A stretch of 10,990 nucleotides of DNA from the NCBI GenBank assembly GCA_003235435.1, contig QJWF01000017.1, forward strand, positions 1 through 10,990, written 5' to 3'. Shown here piece after piece: positions 1-7,495 of the stretch. The number at the start of each line of letters is the position of its first letter. Positions within the stretch are counted from its first letter, which is position 1. This DNA is from Nitrosomonadales bacterium (lineage in GTDB: Bacteria > Pseudomonadota > Gammaproteobacteria > Burkholderiales > Gallionellaceae). The translations under genes were made by a program, and so were the position numbers. The notes beneath the pieces are model-generated. The model worked only from the letters and a program-made list of their open reading frames with translations, searched no databases and was not told the origin of the DNA.

Positions 1-93
1 GTGGCAGACGGCAAGCGTTCCGTGATTCTGCCCCAAGTGACCTTTGGTATCGCAGTCCGGATGGCCGTTATGAGCATCCTGGCAGGAGTATAG
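1..93 (+). CDS. pyrB: Aspartate carbamoyltransferase catalytic chain, C-terminal end (partial)
   Basis: Only the last 30 codons and the TAG stop (91-93) are in the window, so the gene continues off the left edge. The peptide contains [20 protein letters not shown], which matches the conserved C-terminal end of bacterial PyrB proteins. PyrB condenses carbamoyl phosphate with aspartate to make N-carbamoyl-aspartate, the first committed step of cytoplasmic pyrimidine synthesis. The next gene starts two bases after the stop, and its ribosome binding site (CAGGAG, 83-88) lies inside this coding sequence, so the two are co-transcribed. The downstream partner is a dihydroorotase-like protein without catalytic residues, as in the Pseudomonas-type PyrB/PyrC' holoenzyme. 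The identification rests on a short fragment but is supported by that neighbour. Confidence 0.88.
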   Translation: MADGKRSVILPQVTFGIAVRMAVMSILAGV

Positions 94-95
94 GC

Positions 96-1370
96 ATGAA
101 CATCCAGATAAAAAACGGCCGCCTGATCGACCCGAAGAACGGCATTGATACACAGCAGGATGTGTACATCCTCGACCGGCGCATCGCTGCAATTGGCAAG
201 CCGCCTACGGGTTTCGTAGCCGATCAGACGATCGATGCCAGCGGAATGATCGTGATGCCCGGGTTGATGGATGTCGCAGCGCGTCTGCGCGAGCCAGGTT
301 ACGAGTACAAGGCCACTCTGGAATCCGAGATGACCGCAGCGGTGGCGGGTGGCATAACATCATTGGCATGTCCCCCGGATACGGATCCGCCCCTTGATGA
401 GCCGGGACTGGTGGAAATGCTCAAGCGACGCGCGCGATCACTGAATCAAGCGCGGTTGTTTCCAGTCGGAGCGTTGACATACGGCTTGAGGGGTGTGGAA
501 TTAACCGAAATGAACGAGTTGACCGAAGCCGGATGCAAAGCTTTCAGCCAGGCAGATGCGCCATTGACCGATACGCGCGTATTGATGCGTGCCATGCAAT
601 ACGCGGCCACATTCGGCTACCGGGTGTGGCTGCGCCCGCAGGACAGTTTTCTTGCAAAGAACGGCGTGGCGCATGACGGCGAAGTGGCAGCCCGTCTCGG
701 CCTGCCGCCCATCCCGGTGGTTGCGGAAACGATCGCCCTTTCCACCGCCCTGCAACTTGCGCGTGAAACGGGTGTCATTTTGCATATCTGCCGCCTATCC
801 AGTGCGGAAGCGGTGGACATGATCCGTTCGGCAAAAAGGGAAGGGTTGAGCGTCACCTGCGATGTATCCATGAATCATGTGCACCTCACGGAAAAGGATA
901 TCGGATACTTCGACGCAAACTGCCATCTTGCGCCGCCGCTCCGAAGTCAGCGGGACAAAGCGGGGTTGCGGGCCGGGTTGCTGGATGGCACGATCGACGC
1001 GATCTGTTCGAATCATTCACCGGTTGACGATGACGCCAAGCAATTGCCGTTCGCCGAATCCGAAGCGGGTGCAACCGGGCTGGAGTTGCTGCTGCCGCTG
1101 GTGCTGAAATGGGCGGAACAGGAAAATGTCCCGCTGCTTGCCGCACTGGCACACGTAACGATCAACCCAGCGCAATTGCTCGGGCAAAAGATGGGACATC
1201 TTTCGGTCGGTGCCCATGCCGATATTTGCGTGTTCGATCCGAAAACCTTATGGAAGATAGAGCACGCCGCTCTGAAGAGCCAGGGCAAGAATACACCGTT
1301 CAATGGTTACGAGATGCGGGGTCGGGTACGTTATACGCTGCTCGACGGTCAAATTGTGTTTCAACAATAG
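96..1370 (+). CDS. pyrC': Dihydroorotase-like protein, probably non-catalytic (PyrC' / PyrX)
   Basis: A 424-residue member of the class I dihydroorotase/amidohydrolase family. The start is secure: CAGGAG at 83-88 is seven bases before the ATG. The fold landmarks are present: PGLMD at 55-59, LREPG at 64-68, LHICRLSSAE at 229-238, and a C-terminal beta part (GHLSVGAHADICVFD). The catalytic site is not. The usual DxHxH metal motif reads DVAAR (59-63), so both histidines are lost. The usual His-x-Glu-Asp segment reads RPQD (180-183), and the catalytic Asp of the T-D-H-A-P-H motif is Asn306 in SNHSPV. In Pseudomonas such inactive PyrC' chains are needed to assemble the PyrB dodecamer, so I infer a structural role here. 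A true dihydroorotase should be encoded elsewhere. The pyrB-pyrC' order fits this reading. The family is certain; lack of activity is inferred from the missing residues. Confidence 0.9.
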   Translation: MNIQIKNGRLIDPKNGIDTQQDVYILDRRIAAIGKPPTGFVADQTIDASGMIVMPGLMDVAARLREPGYEYKATLESEMTAAVAGGITSLACPPDTDPPLDEPGLVEMLKRRARSLNQARLFPVGALTYGLRGVELTEMNELTEAGCKAFSQADAPLTDTRVLMRAMQYAATFGYRVWLRPQDSFLAKNGVAHDGEVAARLGLPPIPVVAETIALSTALQLARETGVILHICRLSSAEAVDMIRSAKREGLSVTCDVSMNHVHLTEKDIGYFDANCHLAPPLRSQRDKAGLRAGLLDGTIDAICSNHSPVDDDAKQLPFAESEAGATGLELLLPLVLKWAEQENVPLLAALAHVTINPAQLLGQKMGHLSVGAHADICVFDPKTLWKIEHAALKSQGKNTPFNGYEMRGRVRYTLLDGQIVFQQ

Positions 1371-1443
1371 TATTCAGTATCAGTCGCAGGCTTTCGTTTT
1401 TTCCCGATGATATGAGCCCGTTACAGGATTTCGGCTTCGACTT

Positions 1444-1459
1444 AACCTGCCGGCAGGTT
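1444..1459. repeat. Perfect 16-base palindrome (operator-like)
   Basis: AACCTGCCGGCAGGTT is identical to its reverse complement. It lies in the 133-base gap between pyrC' and prlC, and its last two bases overlap the possible -35 box of prlC. As RNA it could form a 6-bp stem with a CCGG loop, but no T tract follows, so it is a poor terminator. A binding site for a dimeric regulator is possible. No known operator was recognised. Confidence 0.4.
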
Positions 1460-1485
1460 GGTCTCCACATAAATCCAACTATTTT
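1458..1485 (+). promoter_or_regulatory. Possible sigma70-type promoter for prlC
   Basis: TTGGTC (1458-1463) and TATTTT (1480-1485) are separated by 16 bases and would start transcription about 12 bases before the prlC ATG. A second -10-like hexamer, TATAAG (1488-1493), is close by but has no well-spaced -35. Both boxes are imperfect and the leader would be very short, so this is a weak call. The prlC ribosome binding site is probably AAGAG at 1491-1495, eight bases before the ATG. Confidence 0.25.
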
Positions 1486-1503
1486 TGTATAAGAGCTAAA
1501 ATT

Positions 1504-3558
1504 ATGAATACATCTTTTCACCCTGCTAACCCTTTGCTGGACTTTACCGGTCTGCCGCGATTTGCGGAAATCAGACCTGAGCATGTCGCGCCAGCGATAG
1601 CACAATTGCTGGCCGAGAATCGCTCCTTGATCGAACGCCTGCTGGCTGACGATGCAACGGTCACCTGGCAGAATTTTGTGGATCCGATGGAGGACGCCAA
1701 CGAGCGGCTGTCGCGTGCCTGGGGGCCGGTCGGGCATCTGAATGCGGTGATGAATAGCCCAGAATTGCGCGAGACATACAACGCCACTCTGCCGACAGTC
1801 ACGCAGTATTTCGCCGAACTCGGGCAGAATCTTGCGCTGTTCGAAAAATTCAAGAAGTTGCGCAACGGCGCAGAATATCCGGTCTTGAGTGCAGCGCGCA
1901 AGAAAATCATCGAGAACGAACTGCGCGATTTTCGCCTCGGTGGTGCGGAACTGCCGGTTGGGCAGAAGGCGCGCTTTCTGGAGATACAGGAACGGCTGTC
2001 CGAACTGTCATCCCGTTTTTCCGACAATCTGCTGGATGCGACCAACGATTTCTCGCTGCTGATCGAGAACAGGGACGGCTTGAGCGGTTTGCCCGAGGAT
2101 GTGCAGCAGGCGGCGCTGGTGGCAGCGCAAGCAGCGAACAAATCCGGCTGGCTATTTACGTTGAAAGCGCCTTCTTACATGCCGGTGATGCAGTTCGCCG
2201 ATGACCGCTCATTTCGAGAACGGATGTATCGCGCCTATGGCACTCGTGCCAGCGAATTAGGCAAGCCAGATTGGGACAACACGCCCCTGATGGAGGAGAT
2301 CGTCAGGCTGCGCGGCGAAGAAGCGCGGTTGCTAGGATTTGCCAACTATGGAGAATTGTCGCTTGCGAGCAAGATGGCCAACTCGCCGCAGCAAGTGGTC
2401 GAGTTCATGCGCGAACTCGCTCAAAGGGCGCGTCCGTTTGCAGAAAAAGACCTGGCCGAACTACGCGCATTCGCAAGAGCCGAGTTGGGCATTTCCGATC
2501 TGCAATCCTGGGATATCGGCTACGCCAGCGAGAAGCTGCGCGAGCAGCGCTATGCATTCTCTGAGCAGGAGGTGAAGCAGTATTTTCCCGAAGATGCGGT
2601 TCTGCACGGAATGTTCAAGCTGGTCGAAACACTCTATGGTTTGCGAATCAAGCCTGCCAACGCACCTGTCTGGCATGATGACGTGCGCTTCTTCGATATC
2701 CGAAATGACCGTGGGCAACTGGTCGGACAGTTCTATCTCGACCTGTATGCGCGCAACAGCAAACGTGGCGGGGCGTGGATGGACGACGTAATCACACGCC
2801 GCCGGCTGCCTGCCGGCATCCAGACTCCGGTTGCATGTCTGAACTGCAATTTTTCCTCCCCTGTAGGAAACAAGCCTGCGTTATTCACGCACGACGAAGT
2901 TATCACGCTGTTCCATGAGTTCGGCCACGGTCTGCATCACCTGCTCACCGAGATTGAAGATATGGGTGTATCCGGCATCCACGGCGTGGAATGGGACGCT
3001 GTCGAATTGCCCAGCCAGTTCATGGAGAACTTTTGCTGGGAATGGGATGTGCTGCATGGCATGACGCGCCATTCCGATACGGAAGAACCATTGCCGCGCA
3101 CGCTGTTCGACAAAATGATCGCCGCGAAGAATTTCCAGAGCGGTTTGCAGACCTTGCGCCAGATCGAATTTTCTTTGTTCGACATGCTGATGCACAGCAA
3201 TTTCGAGTCTGGCGGCGCGAAATCCATCCTGCAATTGCTTGATGAAGTTCGTGACGAAGTGGCGGTGCTGATTCCGCCCGCTTTCCACCGCTTTCCGCAC
3301 AGTTTCTCGCACATCTTTGCAGGCGGTTATGCCGCGGGTTATTACAGTTACAAGTGGGCGGAGGTGCTGTCAGCCGATGCGTACAGCCTTTTTGAAGAGA
3401 ACGGTGTGCTGAATCCCGATGTCGGCGCGCGCTTCCGCGGCGAAATTCTGGCAGTGGGCGGCAGCCGCGACGCGATGCAGTCATTCGCCGCATTCCGCGG
3501 TCGCGAACCGAAGCTGGAAGCGTTGTTGCGGCATAATGGGTTACTTGAAACTTCTTGA
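1504..3558 (+). CDS. prlC: Oligopeptidase A (M3 family zinc metallopeptidase)
   Basis: A 684-residue cytoplasmic endopeptidase, close to the roughly 680 residues of E. coli PrlC. The M3 family degrades short peptides, including cleaved signal peptides. The zinc site is intact: HEFGH at 471-475 gives two histidine ligands and the catalytic Glu472, and Glu501 in DAVELPSQ is the third ligand. The C-terminal stretch FSHIFAGGYAAGYYSYKWAE carries the His and Tyr residues that line the substrate pocket in this family. The N-terminal part (NPLLDFTGLPRFAEIRPEHV) is typical of PrlC. There is no signal peptide. The start is supported by AAGAG eight bases upstream. The next gene begins 11 bases after the stop, so prlC probably heads a three-gene plus-strand unit. 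Confidence 0.96.
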   Translation: MNTSFHPANPLLDFTGLPRFAEIRPEHVAPAIAQLLAENRSLIERLLADDATVTWQNFVDPMEDANERLSRAWGPVGHLNAVMNSPELRETYNATLPTVTQYFAELGQNLALFEKFKKLRNGAEYPVLSAARKKIIENELRDFRLGGAELPVGQKARFLEIQERLSELSSRFSDNLLDATNDFSLLIENRDGLSGLPEDVQQAALVAAQAANKSGWLFTLKAPSYMPVMQFADDRSFRERMYRAYGTRASELGKPDWDNTPLMEEIVRLRGEEARLLGFANYGELSLASKMANSPQQVVEFMRELAQRARPFAEKDLAELRAFARAELGISDLQSWDIGYASEKLREQRYAFSEQEVKQYFPEDAVLHGMFKLVETLYGLRIKPANAPVWHDDVRFFDIRNDRGQLVGQFYLDLYARNSKRGGAWMDDVITRRRLPAGIQTPVACLNCNFSSPVGNKPALFTHDEVITLFHEFGHGLHHLLTEIEDMGVSGIHGVEWDAVELPSQFMENFCWEWDVLHGMTRHSDTEEPLPRTLFDKMIAAKNFQSGLQTLRQIEFSLFDMLMHSNFESGGAKSILQLLDEVRDEVAVLIPPAFHRFPHSFSHIFAGGYAAGYYSYKWAEVLSADAYSLFEENGVLNPDVGARFRGEILAVGGSRDAMQSFAAFRGREPKLEALLRHNGLLETS

Positions 3559-3569
3559 GGGTTTTCAAA

Positions 3570-4142
3570 GTGAAGCGCGTTATTTCGCCATCAAAAGTTC
3601 TGGTTTTCCTTTTGCTGACTTTTCATGCATTGACTGTTCATGCATCTGATATGTACCGCTGGGTGGACTCGAAGGGCATCGTGCATTACAGCGATATACC
3701 CGCAGCAAATGCTGAAAAAATAAATCCCGGAAAGTTTTCGGGCCAGCCTATTCCCGGCGAAGACCTGCCCTATGCAACACGCATCGCGCGGCAGAATTTT
3801 CCTGTCACCTTGTATGTTGGTGCTGGCTGCGGCGATACATGTGATAAGGCGCGCAACCTGTTGAACAAGCGCGGTATCCCCTACGCAGAAAAAACACTGA
3901 GCACCAAAGATCAGATAGATGCGTTCAAGAAGCAAAGCGGCAGCGATATCGTGCCCACCCTAGAAGTGGGCAAATCCTATTTGAAGGGACTGCAGTCCGA
4001 GCAGTGGAATGGCGAGCTCGATATCGCGGGCTATCCGAAGATCGCGCCTTACCGCGCGCCGGTCACGGAGTCTGCAGCAGAAAATTCATCCGAGACTGCG
4101 ACCGAAAATCCTGATGTCCGGGAAAGCCCTGCCACTCAATGA
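3570..4142 (+). CDS. Secreted DUF4124 / glutaredoxin-like protein
   Basis: A 190-residue protein in three parts. Residues 1-25 are a signal peptide: basic start MKRV, hydrophobic core VLVFLLLTFHALTV, likely cleavage at VHA|SD. Residues about 27-55 are a DUF4124 domain (MYRWVDSKGIVHYSDIP). Residues about 77-155 are a thioredoxin-fold, glutaredoxin-like domain with Cys87 and Cys91 in CGDTC and the cis-proline segment VPTLEVG (Pro129). The tail from 161 is rich in Glu, Ser and Thr and probably disordered. A periplasmic thiol role is likely, but the substrate is unknown. The two cysteines have three residues between them, not the usual two. I chose the GTG at 3570 because GAGGG (3557-3561) is eight bases upstream. 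A TTG at 3555, overlapping the prlC stop as TTGA, would add five residues but has no clear ribosome binding site. The stop overlaps the xthA start. Confidence 0.8.
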   Translation: MKRVISPSKVLVFLLLTFHALTVHASDMYRWVDSKGIVHYSDIPAANAEKINPGKFSGQPIPGEDLPYATRIARQNFPVTLYVGAGCGDTCDKARNLLNKRGIPYAEKTLSTKDQIDAFKKQSGSDIVPTLEVGKSYLKGLQSEQWNGELDIAGYPKIAPYRAPVTESAAENSSETATENPDVRESPATQ

Positions 4143-4903
4143 AACTGGCGACCTGGAACGTCAACTCGCTGAAAGTGCGCTTGCCGCATGTGTTGGACTG
4201 GCTGACTGCGAACCCGGTCGATGTGTTGTGCCTGCAGGAAACCAAGCAGCAGGATGATGACTTTCCTCAGGATCAATTGCAGGCGGCGGGCTATCACAGC
4301 ATATTCAGTGGACAGAAGACCTACAACGGCGTGGCTATCCTGAGCCGCGAGCCGGCATCCGACGTGCTGTATGGCATCACTGACCATGACGACGAACAGA
4401 AACGCGTCATTTCCGCTACCTTTGGTGACATTCGTGTCGTCGATGTCTATATACCCAACGGCCAGGCTGTCGATTCCGACAAGTACCGGTACAAGCTCGG
4501 ATGGCTCGATACTTTGCGTGATTGGCTGAAACAGGAACTGGTGCACCATCCGAAACTGGCGTTGCTCGGTGACTATAACATCGCTCCTGAAGACCGCGAC
4601 GTGCATGATCCTGTCGCATGGCAGGGCAGTGTGCTGGTCAGCGGGCCGGAGCGCGAGAAGTTCCGCAACCTGGAGAAACTCGGCTTGCGCGACAGCTTTA
4701 GGCTGTTCGAACAGCCGGAAAAATCCTTCAGCTGGTGGGATTACCGGATGATGGCATTCCGCCGCAACCACGGTTTGCGCATCGACCACATCCTGATCAG
4801 CGAGCCGCTGGTGGCGCGATGCAAGAGTTGCGTAATCGACAAGGATCCAAGAAAGCTGGAGAGGCCGTCGGATCATACGCCGGTGATTGTCGAGTTGTTG
4901 TAG
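4139..4903 (+). CDS. xthA: Exodeoxyribonuclease III (AP endonuclease)
   Basis: A 254-residue enzyme of the exonuclease/endonuclease/phosphatase superfamily. It cuts DNA at abasic sites and removes 3' blocking groups in base excision repair. Family residues are all in place: Asn7 (TWNVNS), Glu34 (LQETK, metal ligand), Tyr104 (VYIPNG), Asp145 and Asn147 (GDYNIAPED), Asp216 (RIDHILI), and Asp245-His246 (PSDHTPV). The length is close to E. coli ExoIII (268). The ATG overlaps the stop of the upstream gene as ATGA, and no good ribosome binding site is visible, so translational coupling is likely. It ends in a convergent gap facing ubiH. It is the last gene of the prlC group; no functional link to the two genes before it is evident. 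Confidence 0.95.
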   Translation: MKLATWNVNSLKVRLPHVLDWLTANPVDVLCLQETKQQDDDFPQDQLQAAGYHSIFSGQKTYNGVAILSREPASDVLYGITDHDDEQKRVISATFGDIRVVDVYIPNGQAVDSDKYRYKLGWLDTLRDWLKQELVHHPKLALLGDYNIAPEDRDVHDPVAWQGSVLVSGPEREKFRNLEKLGLRDSFRLFEQPEKSFSWWDYRMMAFRRNHGLRIDHILISEPLVARCKSCVIDKDPRKLERPSDHTPVIVELL

Positions 4904-4926
4904 TCGCGGGCATGGCCCGCTCCTAC
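4904..4926 (-). repeat. REP-like palindromic repeat
   Basis: Read on the minus strand this 23-base element is GTAGGA, then the inverted repeat GCGGGC-CAT-GCCCGC, then GA. This layout (GTAGGAGCGGGC, short loop, GCCCGCGA) matches the REP family I know from Pseudomonas and other proteobacteria. It begins directly after the xthA stop codon. Such elements often sit between convergent genes and may stabilise mRNA ends or assist termination. Only one copy is present in the window, so its repeated nature is inferred from resemblance. Confidence 0.65.
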
Positions 4927-4932
4927 CATTCA

Positions 4933-4969
4933 AACCAAATTCGCCGGCCTACCACCAGCGGTTTTGGTT
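4933..4969. terminator. Hairpin in the convergent gap, possible bidirectional terminator
   Basis: AACCAAA (4933-4939) pairs perfectly with TTTGGTT (4963-4969). After one mismatch the stem continues for four more pairs (TCGC with GCGG, including one wobble) around a 13-base loop. It sits between the 3' ends of xthA and ubiH, where termination is needed on both strands. The flanks are only modestly T-rich, so it is not a textbook intrinsic terminator. Confidence 0.35.
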
Positions 4970-4991
4970 AGTTTCTGTTGGGTATACTGCG

Positions 4992-5013
4992 CCTTTCGAC
5001 AGGCTCAGGGCGA
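4992..5013. repeat. Dispersed intergenic repeat of the TTCGACAGGCTCAGG type
   Basis: The core TTCGACAGGCTCAGG followed by GCGA closely resembles the short element CCTTCGACAGGCTCAGG...GAACGG, whose reverse complement reads CCTGAGCCTGTCGAAGG and which is scattered through intergenic regions of many beta-proteobacteria and other bacteria. This copy lies 27 bases from the ubiH stop and downstream of the hairpin. The trailing bases diverge from the form I recall (GATCAG instead of GAACGG), so it may be a partly decayed copy. One copy only is seen here. Confidence 0.55.
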
Positions 5014-5039
5014 TCAGTCTGAAATGCGAAGGAATTCAA

Positions 5040-6200
5040 CTAACCATTCGCTCCGAACATCATCCGCTTCGCTACAAACTTCTTTGCAAACGGCAGACAG
5101 TCCAGAGCGGTAAGTGCGGCGGCGCGGCCTGCGCTGACCAGCGGCAGGTCATTGGAGAACAGCCGCACCAGGCCGTCCGTGAAACGTATCCCCATCTCAC
5201 GGTCGGTGCGGCGATCCGATCGGTAGGCGGCGAGCATCGCTTCGGTACCCAGTTCTTCGGGTTTGGCGTCTAGAATTTCCTGAGAAAGTTCCCACGCGTC
5301 TCGCAGTCCCATATTGAATCCCTGTCCTGCGACCGGATGCATGGTCTGGGCGGCGTTGCCAAGCAGCACGGTATGCGGCATCGGGGTTGTGCAGGGTGCG
5401 CGGCGCAGGCCCAGAGGGAAGCTGGTGCGTTTCCCTACAGTCAAAAAATCTCCGACCCGATCGCCGAAGCGCGACTGCAGTTCTTGCAGGAATTTTGTGT
5501 CGGACCATGCCAGCATTTCCTGTACGCGCTGATGCGGTACGGTCCACACCAGTTCGTAACCCTGCTTGTACGGCAACAACGCCAACGGTCCGTGTGGTGT
5601 GAAGCGCTCGAATGCGGTGCCTGTTTTCGGTATTGAACAGGTGATGTGGGTGATCAGAGCGCTCTGCCCGTAGTCGTGTACTTCGGGCGGATATAGTTCT
5701 GCCAGCAAGCGGCCGCCGTCGGCGACCACCGCAAGGCGGGCATGCAGCATATGCTCCGCGTCGTTTTGTTGATAGCCAATCAAGGCATGGTCCATCTCAC
5801 TATGCAGTTGCGTGACGCTCGCGTCGAATATCGACGTAACGTTGCTGTGTTGCAATGCATTGGTCAATGCGTCCTGCAGCGCCGGGTAGGGCAGTACGTA
5901 GCCGAGTTCCGGCACCTTCAGTTCTTCGGCATGCAACACGGTGCGGCCGAAACTTTGCTTTTGCGAAATGTGGATCGTGTCTATCGGTGATACGTCCTGC
6001 AGTACATCCCAGAGTCTAAGGCGTTCCAGCAACAATCGGCTACCGTAAGACAACGCCAGCGCGCGGGCGTCCTTGCTGGCCACATTGGCCGGGCGCGCTT
6101 CCAGCACACAGACTTTCAGTTTGCTGCCGCGCAATGCAAGTGCGAGTGCGGCGCCGACTGGGCCGCCACCGATGATGGCAATGTCAAATTGCGAACTCAT
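5040..6200 (-). CDS. ubiH: Ubiquinone biosynthesis FAD-dependent hydroxylase (UbiH-like)
   Basis: A 386-residue class A flavoprotein monooxygenase of the UbiH/UbiF/COQ6 family. It uses FAD, O2 and NAD(P)H to hydroxylate the aromatic ring of a polyprenyl-phenol intermediate; UbiH acts at ring position C1 in E. coli. Visible motifs: the FAD dinucleotide fold IIGGGPVGAALA (9-20), the internal Asp-Gly motif VVADGG (158-163), and GNAAQTMHPVAGQG (281-294). GNAAQT in place of the usual GDAAH is typical of UbiH itself. RALALSYGSR (46-55) and the C-terminal LVRLFSND also fit UbiH. The ATG overlaps the pepP stop as ATGA, with GAGGAG about 11 bases upstream. pepP-ubiH adjacency is also known from E. coli. 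It is the last gene of the minus-strand operon. Beta-proteobacteria vary in which family member does which hydroxylation, so the exact ring position is less sure than the family. Confidence 0.92.
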   Translation of the reverse strand: MSSQFDIAIIGGGPVGAALALALRGSKLKVCVLEARPANVASKDARALALSYGSRLLLERLRLWDVLQDVSPIDTIHISQKQSFGRTVLHAEELKVPELGYVLPYPALQDALTNALQHSNVTSIFDASVTQLHSEMDHALIGYQQNDAEHMLHARLAVVADGGRLLAELYPPEVHDYGQSALITHITCSIPKTGTAFERFTPHGPLALLPYKQGYELVWTVPHQRVQEMLAWSDTKFLQELQSRFGDRVGDFLTVGKRTSFPLGLRRAPCTTPMPHTVLLGNAAQTMHPVAGQGFNMGLRDAWELSQEILDAKPEELGTEAMLAAYRSDRRTDREMGIRFTDGLVRLFSNDLPLVSAGRAAALTALDCLPFAKKFVAKRMMFGANG

Positions 6201-7495
6201 CGTTTCATCAACTCCTCAATCTCTGTCACCGACTTCGGTGCAGCATTCGTCAAGGTTTCGTTGCCTTTCGCAGTGATAAGAACGTCATCTTCGATGCGGA
6301 TACCGATGTTCCACAATTTCTTCGGCACCTTGCCACCTGGACGGATGTAGCAGCCGGGCTCGATGGTAAGCACCATGCCTGGCTCCAGCTTGCGCCACTT
6401 CCCATCAGCCATGTAGTCGCCGACGTCGTGCACGTCCATACCCAGCCAGTGGCCGGTGCGGTGCATGTAGAAGCGCTTGTAATCCTCCTTCTCGATCACC
6501 CTGTCCACGCTGCCACGGCACAACTTCAGGTCGATGAAGCCCAGCGCCAGCACTCGCAGCGCGGCGTCGTGCGGCGCGTTCCAATGTTTACCCGGTTTTG
6601 CGGCGGCGATGGCGGCAGCCTGCGCGGCGAGCACGATTTCGTACACGTCTTTTTGCGCTGTGCTGAATTTGCCGTTCACCGGAAAGGTACGCGTGATATC
6701 CGAGGCGTACCCGTCCAGCTCGCAACCTGCATCGATCAGCAGAAGGTCCCCGCCCTTGAGTTTTGCGTTGTTTCCTACGTAGTGCAGCACACAGGCATTC
6801 GCTCCGCCGGCAACGATGGGGGTGTAGGCGGGGTGGCGCGCGCCATGACTGCAGAATTCGTGCAGCAGTTCCGCTTCAACCTGATATTCGTATTGATCGG
6901 GCCGTGTGAACTGCATCGCGCGCCGGTGTGCAGAAGTGGAGATTTCCGCGGCTCTGTGCATTATTTCCAGTTCGAATTCGTCTTTGAACAAGCGCATTTC
7001 GCTGAGCAACGCGCGAACGTCGATGATCTGGTCCGGAGCACGGACACCGCTGCGTACTTTTTCCCGGACTGCGCTACGTATCCTGAGAATGCGCTTATCC
7101 CAGGCGGAGTTGTATCCCAGCGGGTAATACAGCACGGGCTGATTGCCCAGAAGATCAACCAGTTTTTCGTCGAATTGCGTGATCGGGAAAGCTTCGTCGA
7201 ATCCGAACCTCTCACGTGCGGCATCGGGCCCGTAGCGGTGACCGTCCCATATCTCGCGTTCCTGATTTTTCTCGCGGCAAAACAGGATCGTTTGAGGTGT
7301 ATCGCCTGCGATCAGCACAAGCATTGCTTCCGGCTCGGCGAAACCGCTCAGGTAATAGAAGTTGCTGTCGTGGCGGTAGTCGTAATGCGTATCCGCATTG
7401 CGCATAACTTCGGGCGCGGTGGGAATGATTGCTATGCCGCGCCCCATCATCTTGATAAGGCGGGCGCGGCGTTCAATGTAAGGGGCGATGCTCAT
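6197..7495 (-). CDS. pepP: Xaa-Pro aminopeptidase (aminopeptidase P)
   Basis: A 432-residue M24B metallopeptidase that removes an N-terminal residue when proline is second; members use a dinuclear manganese centre. An N-terminal creatinase-like domain (about 1-165, with [15 protein letters not shown] at 38-52) precedes the pita-bread catalytic domain. All five metal ligands are visible: Asp255 (LLIDAG), Asp266 (YASDITRTF), His349 (HRTGHWLG), Glu379 (LTIEPG) and Glu402 (IRIEDD). I start it at the ATG at 7495 ([13 protein letters not shown]), matching the usual N-terminus and giving an ATGA overlap with the murU stop. The frame stays open upstream to 7567, but that adds 24 unconserved-looking residues inside murU. 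It ends in an ATGA overlap with ubiH. The protein is cytoplasmic, with no signal peptide. Confidence 0.95.
   Translation of the reverse strand: MSIAPYIERRARLIKMMGRGIAIIPTAPEVMRNADTHYDYRHDSNFYYLSGFAEPEAMLVLIAGDTPQTILFCREKNQEREIWDGHRYGPDAARERFGFDEAFPITQFDEKLVDLLGNQPVLYYPLGYNSAWDKRILRIRSAVREKVRSGVRAPDQIIDVRALLSEMRLFKDEFELEIMHRAAEISTSAHRRAMQFTRPDQYEYQVEAELLHEFCSHGARHPAYTPIVAGGANACVLHYVGNNAKLKGGDLLLIDAGCELDGYASDITRTFPVNGKFSTAQKDVYEIVLAAQAAAIAAAKPGKHWNAPHDAALRVLALGFIDLKLCRGSVDRVIEKEDYKRFYMHRTGHWLGMDVHDVGDYMADGKWRKLEPGMVLTIEPGCYIRPGGKVPKKLWNIGIRIEDDVLITAKGNETLTNAAPKSVTEIEELMKR

Noticed and set aside
1395..1410. A T-rich run after pyrC' as an intrinsic terminator.
   Set aside because: No stable stem precedes the T run, so it does not have terminator structure.
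4136..4933. A 265-codon open frame on the minus strand, opposite xthA.
   Set aside because: It mirrors the exonuclease III gene exactly and has no family motifs, and it runs through the REP-like element at its 5' side.
4964..4988. TTGGTT and TATACT as a plus-strand promoter in the xthA-ubiH gap.
   Set aside because: The boxes are only 13 bases apart and would fire antisense into ubiH. No gene follows on that strand.
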